NCBI GenBank assembly: GCA_025267735.1
Contig: CM046311.1
Coordinates: forward strand, 33,456,895 to 33,520,894
DNA: 64,000 nt
Direction: 5' to 3'
Source of the DNA: Mactra quadrangularis
Taxonomy: Eukaryota > Mollusca > Bivalvia > Venerida > Mactridae
A program made the translations under genes and the position numbers. Positions 28,133 to 40,240 of this stretch are shown one piece after another. The number at the start of each line of letters is the position of its first letter. The stretch's first letter is position 1. The notes beneath the pieces are model-generated. The model was not told the DNA's origin. It made no database searches and was given only the letters and a program-made list of their open reading frames with translations.

Positions 28133-29492
28133 CTATTCCAAGTCAAAGACTTTCATTACATCTGACTCGTACAATGTCACAAATAATCTATTACTTCTTG
28201 GATTTAAAGCAATAGAAATCGGGCGAAATAACCCATCTTTTTGTTTCACAACAGTACCAATCTTTTTACCTTCTTCACTGTATTGTACAATATTGCGAGA
28301 AACCCGTCCAACAACAAATGCATTTCCTTTGTCATCACAACATACACCGCTTACACCTTCCAAATCATTATCATTGATTGTAGACAGGTGGTTGCCATTC
28401 CCATCCAAACATATAAATCCTTTACCATAGGCACCAACAAACATTTTGTTCCCAACATCATTGAAGGTGATATGTGTACTGTTAGTAAACAATCTGTTAC
28501 CATCATTGTCATTTGTTATTAACCTCAACAATGTACCATTCAAATCATAAACATACAGGGAAGCACCAAAGTCAGTAACATAAAGATGGTCATTCTTCTT
28601 AGCAATACCATAGCAGCGATGGGTTGTTACAATCTTTCTTGTAAGCTTCATCTTGTTTTCAATGGAGACAAATTGAATCTTGTGTGGATTTCCACATCCC
28701 ACTGCAACTTCTTTATCATTGAACAAACATACGCCATATATATTACAGCCTATTGAACAGTGTTCGACTACAGTCGTCTTCTTGATATCAACAAGTTTAA
28801 GTTTCTTGTTGTCCCGATCAGTGACTAGTAGTTGTTGATTTGATATCAGACAACATCCTAAAGACATACACGCATCGGCATCATCAGATAGTCTAATGTT
28901 GATATCTTGACTGCCTTTTAATTTGTACAGGTCTAATCTCTTCTTATCAGAAACCTGTACTTTCCCAATCCCATGTAAACCCTTAATGTAATATTTCGAT
29001 GCATTGTCAGGATCAAAAGTTATCTTTACTACTCGATAATCACCAGTTTGTTGTTTAGCCCTTAGCATCTCTGCTTCAGTGATTCTTTTCTGAGCTAATT
29101 TTGAACAAACAAATCGTTGTGCTCTATTGGATGCTGATTTGGTAAGCTTGTCATCCGTGGTTTGTAACACATTGTTAGAGTCATCAATAGTTCCTTTATC
29201 TTCAAGTATTTTCTTCTCAACATTCTTAAATGCTTCTTTTATTTCTTGTCTGGACTTGTCTGCAGCACGTCTAACCAAACCTTCAAGCACTTTCTGGAAT
29301 GTAGCAACTTGCTCCAAAGCATATTCCATTGTTTCACACAAAACCTCTAATTGTGTATCTTTAGATTCACTCAATTTTGACATGGAAGTCATCATTTGTT
29401 TAAGACGACTTGCTGTCTCTTTGCTTTTTGATGAGTTAAACAAAACTTTCAACATGCCTGGTACCGAGTAAATCTTTGTTTCTGGGCATGAT
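28133..29492 (-). CDS. TRIM-like gene exon 2: coiled coil and propeller
   Basis: Large exon of 1,360 bases. The acceptor is CATTTCAG, and the first base completes Lys in HK-SCPETKIYS. The frame stays open upstream of the acceptor, so a naive start at 29545 is misleading. Stop is TAG at 28133-28135. The part from about 28770 to 29370 is duplicated, broken, near 37,255-37,805. Confidence 0.93.
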
Positions 29493-31226
29493 CTGAAATG
29501 ACATAAATTTATTCTACACGACGTACATATATACAATGTATACATAAACTGATGCTAAAACAAATCCCCATAACAACTCGAGATACATTTGTTTCTCTTC
29601 TTGTGACTTAGATCCAAATTAAGAGAACGGTTCTATTTGTAAATTTGATCATGAAATAATTTCTATGGCCACTGATCCTAAATCATGTAGGGCAGTTACT
29701 GATTGATACTGAAGATACTGAAGGAAGAATGCGCTTAGTAGATGATTAACACTTTAATTCAGAGTTTAAGCTTTCCTAGGAACAGTGAGTAGGTGGACTG
29801 ACCGCTGTGATATGACCTAAACATTCTGTTGCTACGACGTTATAATGCGTTTATTTTTCTCGTTACGAAATATATAAATTGATACAGGTGTGAGATGATT
29901 ATGATTTATTATACCAAATGAAATCAAATAAATGTAATATAATAAAACAAAATGTGACTCTTTGGAATCGATGCACCGCTACACCTTGGAAAACGCTTGT
30001 GGTAAATTAAATAAAATCATATACACTGTATCTATTCATAACTTGTGTGTTGATTTTAGTTCTAAATTTTACCTGGTTAATTTCCAAAAATATAAAATGC
30101 ACCAGTTTAATAGTTATCGACTTTAAAAAAGGTTGCTGAGGAAAACATTGCAGTATGAGGCATGGTCCATTTAAATCAAGTTTATTGTCTAAAGTACATA
30201 AAACAGGCGGATCTGGGGGTGGACCCGGTGACCGCCCTCAGGTAAAATTACCCAAGCAAAGGTTTTCTTTGCAATGACCTAGCATACAATTCAAAAAAAA
30301 CCTTCTCATTATTGTAGGATTTCAACATTGTCCAACGGCTGTAACATAATTCTAAAATATATCGAGATGCTTTATAATGTAAACCCTGGGAAAGGTTAGT
30401 TGGTGCCTTGGAAATGTGCCTGAATCCTTAAGAAATTACATGTACCGAAATACCCAGGCATTTCGGGGACCGCCGGTCACCTGGACCCCTTGTCAGGTCT
30501 TTGTCCGACTATTTGGGGCCCTTATGACCCCCTTGAACCGGAATCTCATTCTACTTTTTCATTTTACGCCTCTATTACTAGATTTTTCTGCCCCCATAAC
30601 TAGGAATCCTGGATCCGCCTATGCATAACTTTCTTTGACTTTATGACACGTTTATCTACAATTAACACGTATATATAATTATATCTTATGATAACCGATA
30701 TGAAAATATTCATGTAGTCTATTATCTTTTTAGCGGTCTAGATTAAACTGTACAATTTTTAGAACTAATGAATTTGTGATTTACACCACCAAACCGTCAC
30801 ATGATCTCTTTAAAACATAAAATATCGGTAATTTATAACAAATTAAATAATAATGCTAATTTAACTCTTTTTTAAAACTTACTTGTGTTCTGTTGCTATA
30901 CACGCATAGCAACCAACAGAGTCATGTTCCTGACAATACATATCGATGACTTTTCCCCTATGTATGCAGCATCTTTCGGTCGGGAAATCCGGTAAACTGG
31001 TTGATTGGTTTCCAGATTGATTTCCTAGTCCAACATCCAAGAAATTGTGACCAGACAAAGGCACAAAAACTTGGTGCATGTCTGTACATGGTTGGCAACA
31101 ATAATCCTTACAGTCTATGCAATATTTAACAGCTTCTTTAGTTTTATTTTTTCGGTCACACACAGAACAAATATAATCGAATGCTTCCTCCGACAAATTC
31201 ACCTGAATACTGCCGCCCTCAGCCAT
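28133..31226 (-). CDS. TRIM-like protein: two B-boxes, coiled coil, NHL-type propeller (2 exons)
   Basis: Exons 31226-30883 and 29492-28133 join in phase 2 to give about 567 residues. B-box 1 (residues 20-60) is CSVCDRKN, YCIDCKDYCCQPCTDMHQ. B-box 2 (about 87-117) is CCIHRGKVIDMYCQEHD, CYACIATEHKSC, with the last two residues supplied across the intron. Next comes a helical, Lys/Glu-rich coiled coil (about 125-260), then a beta-propeller-like region with NHL-type repeats (CYGIAKKNDHLYVTDFG, GVSGVCCDDKGNAFVVGR, PISIALNPRSNRLFVTL). There is no RING finger upstream, unlike TRIM2/3/71, so E3 ligase activity is not supported. B-box/NHL-like genes are greatly expanded in bivalves; I do not assign an orthologue. 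Confidence 0.9.
29646..29858 (+). mobile_element. SINE family S1, partial copy
   Basis: ATAATTTCTATGGCC, ACTGATCCTAAATCATGTAG, ATGCGCTTAGTAG, CCTAGGAACAGTGAGTAGG and GTTGCTACGACGTTA follow the S1 order. It lies in the intron of the TRIM-like gene, opposite in orientation. Confidence 0.75.
30203..30626. mobile_element. Non-autonomous DNA element with GGCGGATC ends
   Basis: The left end GGCGGATCTGGGGGTGGACC faces the right end TCCTGGATCCGCC, giving an imperfect inverted repeat. The G+C-rich interior contains GGGGACCGCCGGTCACCTGG. The right half is also present in the TRIM duplicate (37815-37945), so the insertion predates that duplication. Exact termini and target duplication are unclear. Confidence 0.55.
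30883..31226 (-). CDS. TRIM-like gene exon 1: start and B-boxes
   Basis: I choose ATG at 31226 (MAEGGSIQVNLSEEAF) over the in-frame ATG at 31310, because the extra N-terminus is basic and lacks family features. Donor is GTAAGT. All zinc ligands of both boxes are present once the exon 2 cysteine is added. A damaged copy of this exon is at about 38210-38395. Confidence 0.85.
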
Positions 31227-31907
31227 TTTCACCTTGAAATGTGAGACTTTAAACTTCTTGTTTCGTTTTCGCGTTTTTATAAAATACAGTGATGAATGCA
31301 ATTTTATCATGATAACGGAAACTATTTATACATAGAGTATTAAGATTCAACTTTAATACGTGGAGTTCATCTGTTTACAGCTATCCGGATATATAGTATA
31401 ATAAATGTTGAAATAAAAAATGACACATTTCAGGACAAACGGTTATAACGGTCGTTGGTCCCGACAAGATTTACAATATAGCATAGAATTATTAATTGAA
31501 AGTAAACAATATGTTTTACACTTAAACCACCATTTAACAAGCTGTCGTGTTGCAGCTTGTATCCTTTGACAATCGTCTGCTAAGAGTATGTTTAGATAAT
31601 GTTTAAATCATACTCATTGGTCGTATGATGTGCATTTTATTAAACAGAAAAATATTTTATATATATATTTAGGCGAACATTTCTAAAAAAAAAGTTTTTC
31701 CAGAATACCAGCCTATATTGCAACCTAAATGAATTGCATAGCAATACAGTCTCTTTTCATATTTTTATTATTTTGTTGGGTCGTCATGGGGTTAATTCAC
31801 TAATAAGTTGTACTACAGAAGCTGTCCCATATGATAATTTCACAAACTAAGGCTGAAAAATGTAAAAAACTATGATTCAGATCGTTTTCATTTATAAGGT
31901 AACTGTA
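31227..31907. other. 5' flank of the TRIM-like gene
   Basis: It presumably holds the promoter and 5' UTR. I see no TATA box or motif I can support. The stretch from about 31790 onward is paralogous to 38630 onward. Confidence 0.4.
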
Positions 31908-31909
31908 TA

Positions 31910-32100
31910 CAGTAAAACTCGGATATAACATACTCGATTATAACATATACTCGGTTAAAACATACCATTTTTTCTGGCCCGTTTTTCATCCTTATATATA
32001 ACATACATGTACTTAGTATGTTATATGGATATAACATACCTCGGTTATAACATACCTTTTTTCTATGGCCTAGCGAGTATGTTATATCCGAGTTTTACTG
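31910..32100. mobile_element. Pogo-like MITE with TA target duplication and a paralogous empty site
   Basis: The 191-bp element starts CAGTAAAACTCGGATATAAC and ends with the reverse complement GTTATATCCGAGTTTTACTG, TA on both sides. The interior has further CTCGGTTATAACATACC repeats. The duplicate locus at about 38733 reads AACTGTATAGCAGGA with no insert, which is exactly the expected pre-insertion sequence. Confidence 0.95.
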
Positions 32101-32894
32101 TAGCAGGATTCCAGAGAGACTCCTCGGTTGTGATTTTTTTCCTTAATTAAGGAATAGATTGATCTCTGATATGCTATTAATCAATCAGAGGCATTAATCC
32201 ATAAAATGTTCCTGTCAGTATCATTGAACAACATTTCACCTTGAATATACTGTCTTGTCACCAAACTTATTTTATTCTTCTTTTATGTTCTTGCATGAAC
32301 TTTAGATATCTTGCTCTCGATCCATCCGAAAACTCAACCACCCAATAGTTAATTCACTATTAATTAGTTTTTAAACATTCATTAATGCAGACACTAATAA
32401 GTTGTATAAGAGTATCACAACCTAGTGATTTCAAATGCAATGGTTAGCTTCAATGTATCACTAGTTAGCAAATTATTCCTGCAAGGTAAACAAATTTGGA
32501 ACACTCTTGGTATTGTAGAATTGCAAGACTGAGGCTAAACCATGCAAATAACTTGCACGAAAAGCACTTCAATCAAATCACTGGGAATTGACATCCATTG
32601 GCAACAGATTTGACAATTTCCTTATCCTCAACATAGAGTGCACATACAAGTAAAAACCCAAAAAGACATTTGATAATTCTAGCAAAATGAATTCTTTTTA
32701 TTTAAATATCAAGGACAAAAAAACTGCATATATTTATGTTACATATTTTGGCACATTATTTTGATATATAAACAACAATGTAAAAAGCCTAAAATCACAG
32801 GTAGTATTCTTTCAAAATCTCAAATGGCATGTCAAATAAATAAACTTAGTCATATAAATTATAAAGCAATCAAAGAAAGGGAGGAAGAGCTATA

Positions 32895-33224
32895 CAGTAC
32901 CCACCAAACGTTTGGAGACATTTTCACTTTGTAAGCCAACTACATTGGTTTGAACAAAAATTCGATCACCGTTTATTTTGAAATTATTTTTATTTTTTCT
33001 TTATTTTTGGTTATCATGACAATTTTAACTAAGACTACAAAAATAGCCTATTTCTTGATATGGAAAATAAATTCAGTAAACATGGATTGGGATGTATTGC
33101 ATTCATGAAACTTGTTTTCATTCAAACTTTGAACATATTAAAAAGTATGATTGTACATCAATAACCACCAAAATTGAAGAATTGTAGTAAATTTTGTTTG
33201 TCTCCAAACTTTTGGTGGGTACTG
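32895..33224. mobile_element. Tc1/mariner-like MITE
   Basis: The 330-bp element begins CAGTACCCACCAAACGTTTG and ends CAAACTTTTGGTGGGTACTG, inverted repeats of about 26 bases (GGAGACA / TGTCTCC inside), flanked by TA. No coding sequence inside. Confidence 0.93.
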
Positions 33225-33905
33225 TATATAAAATGTAGAAATTCTCAACAAAGTCAACATGGCTGTTTTATTAATGAAACAAATGATAACTTAACAAAGT
33301 ATTAAAAATCATATGCAAGTTTAACAAAATTATTTTTGAATAGAACCATTGACACAGTGAAAATAAGAATTTTGAGAAAATAAGAAAAATGAGTAGGGTT
33401 TTAAAGCAAAGTTATAAGCAGGTCTTGATTCTGAATCTAGTTTCCAGAAGGGGTACAGGTTTGATTTCCATCTGGGGTGGTTATACCCTTCCATTAAAGT
33501 TTGACAATAAAGTTAATTTTCCTCAATTTATAAGGTAAATGAAGAAGCTACTAGCCTACTAGGGTAGGCGAGTTCTAGTTATAGACAAGGGTCCATTAAA
33601 GTCTAGGTTAGGCACACTGTCCACTGTCAAATAATCTAAATCGTGATGACATAGCATTCATCCTAAAATAGAAACAACCTTTGTTATATGCAAATTAGAT
33701 GTATGCAAAATTACATTATTCTTTCAATAAATAATGTTTAAGTAGAACTCATATACTAACTTTACAAAAAATGATTACGTCCAGGGTAGTTTTGCAGTTA
33801 AATGTTCAACATATTAATATGTGTATCACATTTTCTTTGATATATCAAATAAAGTTAACAAAGATGATTGCATATAACTCACGGAAGATGAAAAAATTAT
33901 ATAAT
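33225..33905. other. Intergenic, no supported feature
   Basis: A+T-rich sequence. A stretch around 33420-33480 (TTTGATTTCCATC, GGGGTGGTTATAC) is weakly reminiscent of a tRNA-type B box, but I cannot support a SINE there. Confidence 0.35.
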
Positions 33906-33929
33906 TTTGAAGAATAAAGAAGTACTCTG

Positions 33930-35077
33930 TCACTCATAAGAGCGTCGAATCGATTGGAAGACGGGACAGGGTCCCTCTCCGCTACCGGACCTGTCGGTCA
34001 GGACTATCTTCTTTTTGGGTGATTGCCTTTTAACCACCCACTCAGGAGACGGAGAGACTGTGCGACCCGCCTCTGAGATACAGATGAGGTAAGTGTAGAT
34101 GTTGAAAACTATAAAGTTGAACATGCTTTAGACGTATAACGTGAAATGATAGGAGACGGTTTCTGTACTGGAAGTGTTTCCAGAGGAGAACACTTACATA
34201 AGTTGACCTGCACTGCAGAATCAACCATCTGAACTGGTTTAGATACAGCTGCTGAATATGAATTAATCTTGAAAACCTGACTTTCTACAAGCTTGCAAGC
34301 ATCAGGGAAACATAAACTTTGTGTATATTTAACACGAATAACTTCTTTTTTCCGTCTTTCAGACAGAGCAGGAACGGGTGATTGCAACATGATTACCTCT
34401 ACAGTTTGAACTTTTGACATCATGAGAACAGTTTTCAGGCGGACTATCATGAGAAGTACTACATTTACGGCAATCATGTTCTCTAGTACATCTTGATTCA
34501 TGATGCCCATATTCAAAGCATTTGTAGCACTGAAGCGGGTTGGGGATGAACATCTCAACGCGGACGTTTAGAAACCTTAACCGAAGTGAAGATGGGAGAA
34601 TGGGGTTGTCAAATGTCAATACATAGGTATGAATTGTTACTCGTTTACCGTCTCTTGTGGCCAATATGCGTTTAGCATTTGAAACACATTGAGTGTTTAG
34701 CTCTTTCACGATGTCTGCCTCTGACATATCTGCTAGGTCAGGGCAGCGAATTACACTTTTGCTTGAATTAAGAGTTTTGTGAGTAGTACAGAATGCTGGA
34801 ATTCCGAAAAAAGATTTAACTTTGAGCAGATTCCCGATTGCTGTTTTCTACTGACCTCGATCAGGAGTTCGCCATTTCGAAGCTTCCTGACCGCTTTTGG
34901 TGTTCCTATGAGTGCTGAAATAGTTTTTTCAATAACAAAAGGCTTGAGTTGAGATATTTTTTCTTTTCCCTCTACTATAAGGAAGCATGGAAACGATGAT
35001 TGGTTTGGGTTTTTTTCATTAGAAATATAACTGGGTGATTCGTCAGACTTACGTTTGTTGGTAGTTCAAGAATCCAT
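33930..35077 (-). pseudogene. Jockey-type LINE ORF1 (gag-like) relic
   Basis: Reading - strand from ATG at 35077: a Ser/Asn/Lys-rich start with an in-frame stop, KISQLKPFVIEKTISALIG, KAVRKLRNGELLIEV, then after a frameshift near 34810 KSFFGIPAFCTTHKTLNSS, VIRCPDLADMSEADIV, YVLTFDNPILPSSLR, and three Cys/His knuckles (CYKCFEYGHHESRC, CRKCSTSHDSPPENC, SSNCRGNHVAITRSC). Later frames give SLCFPDACKLVES and SPSPEWVVKRQSPKKK. This is the layout of Jockey/CR1-group ORF1 nucleic-acid-binding proteins. No reverse transcriptase follows downstream; frameshifts and a stop make it non-functional. Confidence 0.85.
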
Positions 35078-37254
35078 GGTTGAGTTAATAATGATTCATC
35101 CCTCAGGTTCCCCAGCCACGTAGAATTCCAACAAGGGGAAGTGCAATGGAGGCGGGTATCCAGCCTCTGCACCACAAGGATACCTGAGATATATATTTGC
35201 ATGTAATTGGAAATGATTGCAATCAACACAATTAGCCCATGAATCACCGCCTTCTTGAATAGGTGTTGAACGTATAAACTTACTTATAAAATGAAAAGTA
35301 CTGCATATTTAGTAGATGCATGTATATCTTAATGGATTACACATATGTTTTTACAAGTAAAAAGTATGCTAGTAGCGTTGGTAATTTTTGGGTGTGTGCA
35401 CATCCAGGAGTACATGTACTTACAATAAAATTACAAATAAATTAAACTGTTGCAAAATGCAACTATTCAAGGGCAAGGCATGACCAGCCGATTGACCAAG
35501 TCAGGCGAACTTGGACACCCGTATACCCTGAATCAGAGGCCAAAGTAGTGCGTTGGAAAGACTGGAGTTCCCTGGGTCTTCCTCAACTACGGGTAGTTTT
35601 TGTGTTGGCCATATGCATATCATGAAGGCGCAAATAGCACCTACATAATGGGCACATGTTTCTCCTCCTCACCGCGTAGAGGTACCAAAAAAGAGGATGA
35701 AATGGGATGTAAATGAATAACATCTAAAATCTGCATCAGTCCCATCAAATAGAAATGTTTTACTGATGTAAATATAAACATAAACGTATAGTAACAGTCT
35801 CTAGTTAGGAGTTGTCTTGTGATTTCAACTGTTGTTTCATGAAAGACAACTCAAATTGAAATTGTTGCGCGCCATCCTCAATTACCTCCCTTTACTAGAT
35901 AAATAAAGATTCGTTTTTAGGGCGAAGCTTGTAGAAAATTCGTAAGAGGCTAAATGAGTTAGTAAACTGTTGTTGTTATGTATGAGAGAAAATCTAGTAA
36001 GTTCACTTATCTTTAACGAATAATTCAAACTGCAACATGACATATAACACATCATATAATTCAAGTAGCCGAGCCTTAGTTTTGTGTACAATAAGTTTAG
36101 AATCATTTTATCATGATTTTCTGTTAAATTAAAATAAGAAAAAGATATCAATATGTGTATATTTTTGCTTGTTTGTCTAGTACATTTTCATAAGACTGAA
36201 TATAAAATGCATTAAAAAAGCTAGACCTAACTCTATCTTTGTATTTACTTGGACGATTATATCTCAGAGAAACGAACTTTTCCTTAACGCTCTCCTAAAT
36301 TGTTGGAAAGGTCATAATTTATTTTATGACTACTTTTATGAGCATTTTAGTATTTTTGTCCACACCCTGGTCTGAATTATTTCCAGCCAAAATTGATGAT
36401 CATCGTCAAGTTATAGCGAGGAAGTTTATGTCTGTCTGTCTGTCTATTTGTTAACGGTTACCAGTTAACAGTATTTAACTTCTGTTGCACCTTACTAGAG
36501 GGTGTTAATGGCTCTATTACTATCTTCCCTTATGGTAATGTCTTTTTATTTTACTCACTTTGCTTCAAATACCTTGCAATGTAAGTCAGTCAATTCTTTA
36601 GTGATTTGAAGATACTGGTCATGCAACGAAGTAAAATGTAACCTTGGAGTGGTTTCCTATAACTTACCGTAGTGATCTAGTTTAAACGTCCGATATTTTA
36701 TTCATATAGATTTTATAACTGGGTTCGTAAAATGACGTATAAGTGTTTCTTTCTAAATGTTATTATAGTTTTCTTATGATAGGGACTTTTGAAGTTTTTA
36801 CCCAAATACTTCTCGTTAGCAAAACGTGCCATCCAAAAGTTCGTCGACGAAATCCTGTTAGAATAAACCAATTCACATTTCCCCTAAATGAAATAAATAG
36901 TCATGAGATCAAATTCCAAAATAAGTTTTAGGAAAATAAGCAACATACGTTATTTGTTTAATACTGCCAGTTTTTTTTAGCGATGATCATATTGTTTATG
37001 CTAATAAAATATTTTGACTAGACTATGTTTTAAATATTGTCACATGAATACGCTTAAAAATAATGAAATAACTTAAAGTATGCATAATCATTTTTTCTCA
37101 AAAACTTTAGAACTTTATCCCAGAATTTTTAGATGGACTGTAATTGGCTTAAATTTATGTGTCTACTGATAAACAATATTCACCAAACTTGGTGTTAGAC
37201 TATTTTATTTCACCGAGTGAGCTCATAGATCATATTTTCAAGAGCGGCCTAAAA
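35078..37254. other. Intergenic; possible LINE 5' region then unannotated DNA
   Basis: 35460-35700 is comparatively G+C-rich (CCAGCCGATTGACCAAGTC, GTAGAGGTACCAAAAAAGAG) and may be LINE-derived, since it lies upstream of the ORF1 relic on the - strand. A short (GTCT)n run is at about 36428-36447. The rest shows no exon or repeat I can support. Confidence 0.35.
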
Positions 37255-38395
37255 AACAGTGATCGACAACAGTCATCTTCTTGGTATCAAGTAGTTTAAG
37301 TTTTCGTTGTAATAATCAGTGACTAATAGTTGTCGATCTGACATGAGACAGCACCCTAAAGACATGCTCGTGTTGATATCATTAGATAGCCTAATATTGA
37401 TATCATGACTGCTTTTCAACTTGTACAGGTTTACTCTCTTCTTTCTAGCTTCTAGCAATCTGTACTTTACCAATCCCATGTAAATCCTGGATGTAATACT
37501 GTATTGCATTGTCAGGATAAACAGCTATCTTCACTTCTTTATTAGTTCCAGTTTTGAACAGACAAACCGCTGTGCTCTACTGGATGCTGATTTGGTAAGC
37601 TTATCATCGGTATCTTGTAACACATTTTAAGTGTCATTAATGTTTTCTTTATCTTCCAGTATTTCCTCTCAACATTCTTGAATGCTGCTTCTAATTCTTG
37701 TCTTGAGTTGCGGCAGCATGTCTAACCATACATTCCAGCACTTCCTGGAATGTAACAACTTGTTCCAAAGAATTATCCATTGATTCACACAGTGCCTCTA
37801 GAACTCAGAAAATTCGGGGACCGTCGGTCACCTGGACCCCTGGTCAGGAGCCCTTAGGCCCCACCTAGAAATTATTTTTCATTTTATGACCCTCTTACTA
37901 GAGTTCCGCCTTCATAACTAGAAATCCTGGATCCTCCTATGCATAAAAAGGCATGACTTATTAAAAAACACGTTAATCTTTATTTAAATCTTGATATCCG
38001 ATAATATAATATTTATGTTTTGTATGTTTCGTGTAGATCAAACTGTGCTTTTTCAGAAGTAATGATTTTGTATTTAATTTTGGTGATTTACACCACCAAA
38101 TCGTCACATATGTACATGTACCTGATTATCTCTTTTAAAAATAAAACAGTTATGTATTACAATTTTTATTATAATGTTAATTTAATTTATTTTAACACTT
38201 ACTTTTGTTCCGTTGCTATACACGCATAGCAACCAACAGAATCATGTTCCTTGTAATACATATCGATGACTTTTCCCTTATGTATGCAGAATCTTTCTGT
38301 CGGGATATCCGGTAAGCTGGTTCCTTTGTTTTTAGATTGATTCCCTTGTCCAACATCCAAGAAACTGTGACCAAACTAAGGAACAAAAACTTTGT
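37255..38395 (-). pseudogene. Broken duplicate of the TRIM-like gene
   Basis: 37273-37509 reads LYKLKSSHDINIRLSNDI and MSLGCCLMSDRQLLVTDYY, close to residues of the intact gene (LYKLKGSQDINIRLSDDA, MSLGCCLISNQQLLVTD). 37510-37805 continues the coiled-coil region with frameshifts. A junction near 37812 then jumps to intron sequence and the B-box exon (38210-38395), with an in-frame TAG at 38376-38378 where the intact gene has Leu (VFVP-L). The start codon region is missing. Orientation is the same as the parent. Confidence 0.9.
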
Positions 38396-38629
38396 GCGTT
38401 GTTGGGTTAATCAGTAGCTACCAACTATCTCTTTACTTGGTACTCTTCCAACTAATGAGAGACAACTGATGTCTCCACAAAGAATTCAAGAAAAGAAACA
38501 AACATATATTTGAATATAGTTCAAAGGCATAAAGTACCTCCAGAGACCTAACTTGTTACTTTTACCTTAGTTTGAGATCTAGAACGACATCGAGTGCATT
38601 GTCAATCTTCAAGAATTCAAGTGATTCAT

Positions 38630-38915
38630 TCACTAATTAGTTATACCACATTAGCTGTTCCACGTGACAATTTCACGAACCAAAGCTGTAGAAATGTAAA
38701 AAAACTATCCTTCAGATCGATTTCATTATAAGGTAACTGTATAGCAGGACTCTAGATTGCCTCATCGGCTGTGATTTCTTTCCTTCATTAGAGACTAGAT
38801 TGTTCTCTGATAAGCCATTAATCAATTTGAGGAATTAATCCATAAAATGTTCCTGTTTTACCATCTGTGGGTATGTTCGGTGCTGCTGTCAGTATCATTG
38901 AACAATAGTTCACCA
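38630..38915. repeat. Duplicated 5' flank of the TRIM-like gene (paralogous to 31790-32240)
   Basis: Shared blocks include GACAATTTCACGAACCAAAG / GATAATTTCACAAACTAAGG, TAAGGTAACTGTA, TAGCAGGA, ATTAATCCATAAAATGTTCC and TCAGTATCATTGAACAA. The copy lacks the pogo-like MITE but carries about 30 extra bases (ACCATCTGTGGGTATGTTCG) before TCAGTATC. Confidence 0.9.
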
Positions 38916-40162
38916 TAATTCCATTGTTACTGTTTTTACCTTTAACCAGACATATTTCCTTCCTCTTTTACCTTTTCTTAAATTTATAATCTCTCTTACT
39001 TACCATTGTATTTTGGTGCTTAACGTTTTCCGTTTAAGAGGCTGTCCATGCAAAATCAGGCAGTCAGTGTTACATGCCATCTCTTAGAATTTGATGATTT
39101 GGCTCAGTTGATCATATTGATGCAAAATTACAGAACTACAGTTAGAATTTTGTTTGCATCTTTTGGTTGCTATAGCAACGCGATTAAGTGTTTTTGGCCA
39201 TTTTTTGCATGAATTGCACTTGTAAAAAGTACTTTTTTTGCTATTTTCATGATTCTCCTGAGCAAACAATGATGATAGAATAGCAACAACCATAGTTTCA
39301 TATCATTATATAGACAAATTACTATAAAATAATTATATTTACAAGTGATGAAGATAAAAGTTCATAGACAAAAATTGAGTTCAAAACATCATGTTTTTCA
39401 ATTTTTGAAATTCCTTGAAAACCATGCAAATGATTATGCTCATAATTTCCAATATGACGCATGAAATGAAACTATATTACTAGCATTGTAAAGACGAAAT
39501 ATGGTATTACAAAAACCTAAAATAAAAAAGATGGAACTCTCAAAGAGAAAAAAGAAAATTTATGATAAAAATTGTCAATTTGCCAAAAAATTGGCATTTT
39601 GACAAATAGTTCCAATGTTATAAGTGCTTATATTATGATATAAATTATATTTTTTTTAGAAAATCGACATGTGTATATGAAAATATACTTAGGTTACAAA
39701 CACAGTAGTGAAAAAATGACGGTTGCCATGATAACAGTCAAGAAACAATCACATTATATTTTCTAAATCAATAAAAATTCATTTATTTCTGTTCTTTTTC
39801 TGATTCCATTCATGAAAGTCTGAAGAAATTACATAATTTGAAAGCTGGATATTAATGAGATTTATTCATTAAAGTGCTTACAATAAATTTTGATTGATCA
39901 AGCTTAAAATTAAAGCTATAATCTATATTTATAAATGATGTAAAATTCATACCCCATGCACTTTATTCAACATTGCAAATTCTTTAGCACCAAACTTAAT
40001 TATTTGTTTAAAAATTTCCAAGTACATTTTCACAAGTTAAATTATAATATGTAAGTTTAAAGCAGTATTCCAATATCAAAACTTAAAGTTTGGTTTGGTT
40101 GCCATGGTTATAATTGAATATTTTGATATCATCTGTTCATGGGTCTCCACCTACTTAATTAC

Positions 40163-40240
40163 AGTAAAGATCCGCCGCTATTAAGGCCAGCTTTCGGACC
40201 GACATAATTTGGCCTTAATAGTGAAACATGGATTGTGACA
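40163..40240. repeat. Hairpin of a decayed pogo-like MITE
   Basis: CTATTAAGGCC (40178-40188) and GGCCTTAATAG (40211-40221) are perfect 11-bp inverted repeats. ACAGTAAAGATCC just upstream looks like a pogo-type terminus. Confidence 0.5.

Noticed and set aside
29493..29545. N-terminal extension of the 470-codon ORF (MYTLYICTSC...)
   Set aside because: It is intron read-through upstream of a clear CATTTCAG acceptor; the true N-terminus is the B-box exon at 30883-31226.
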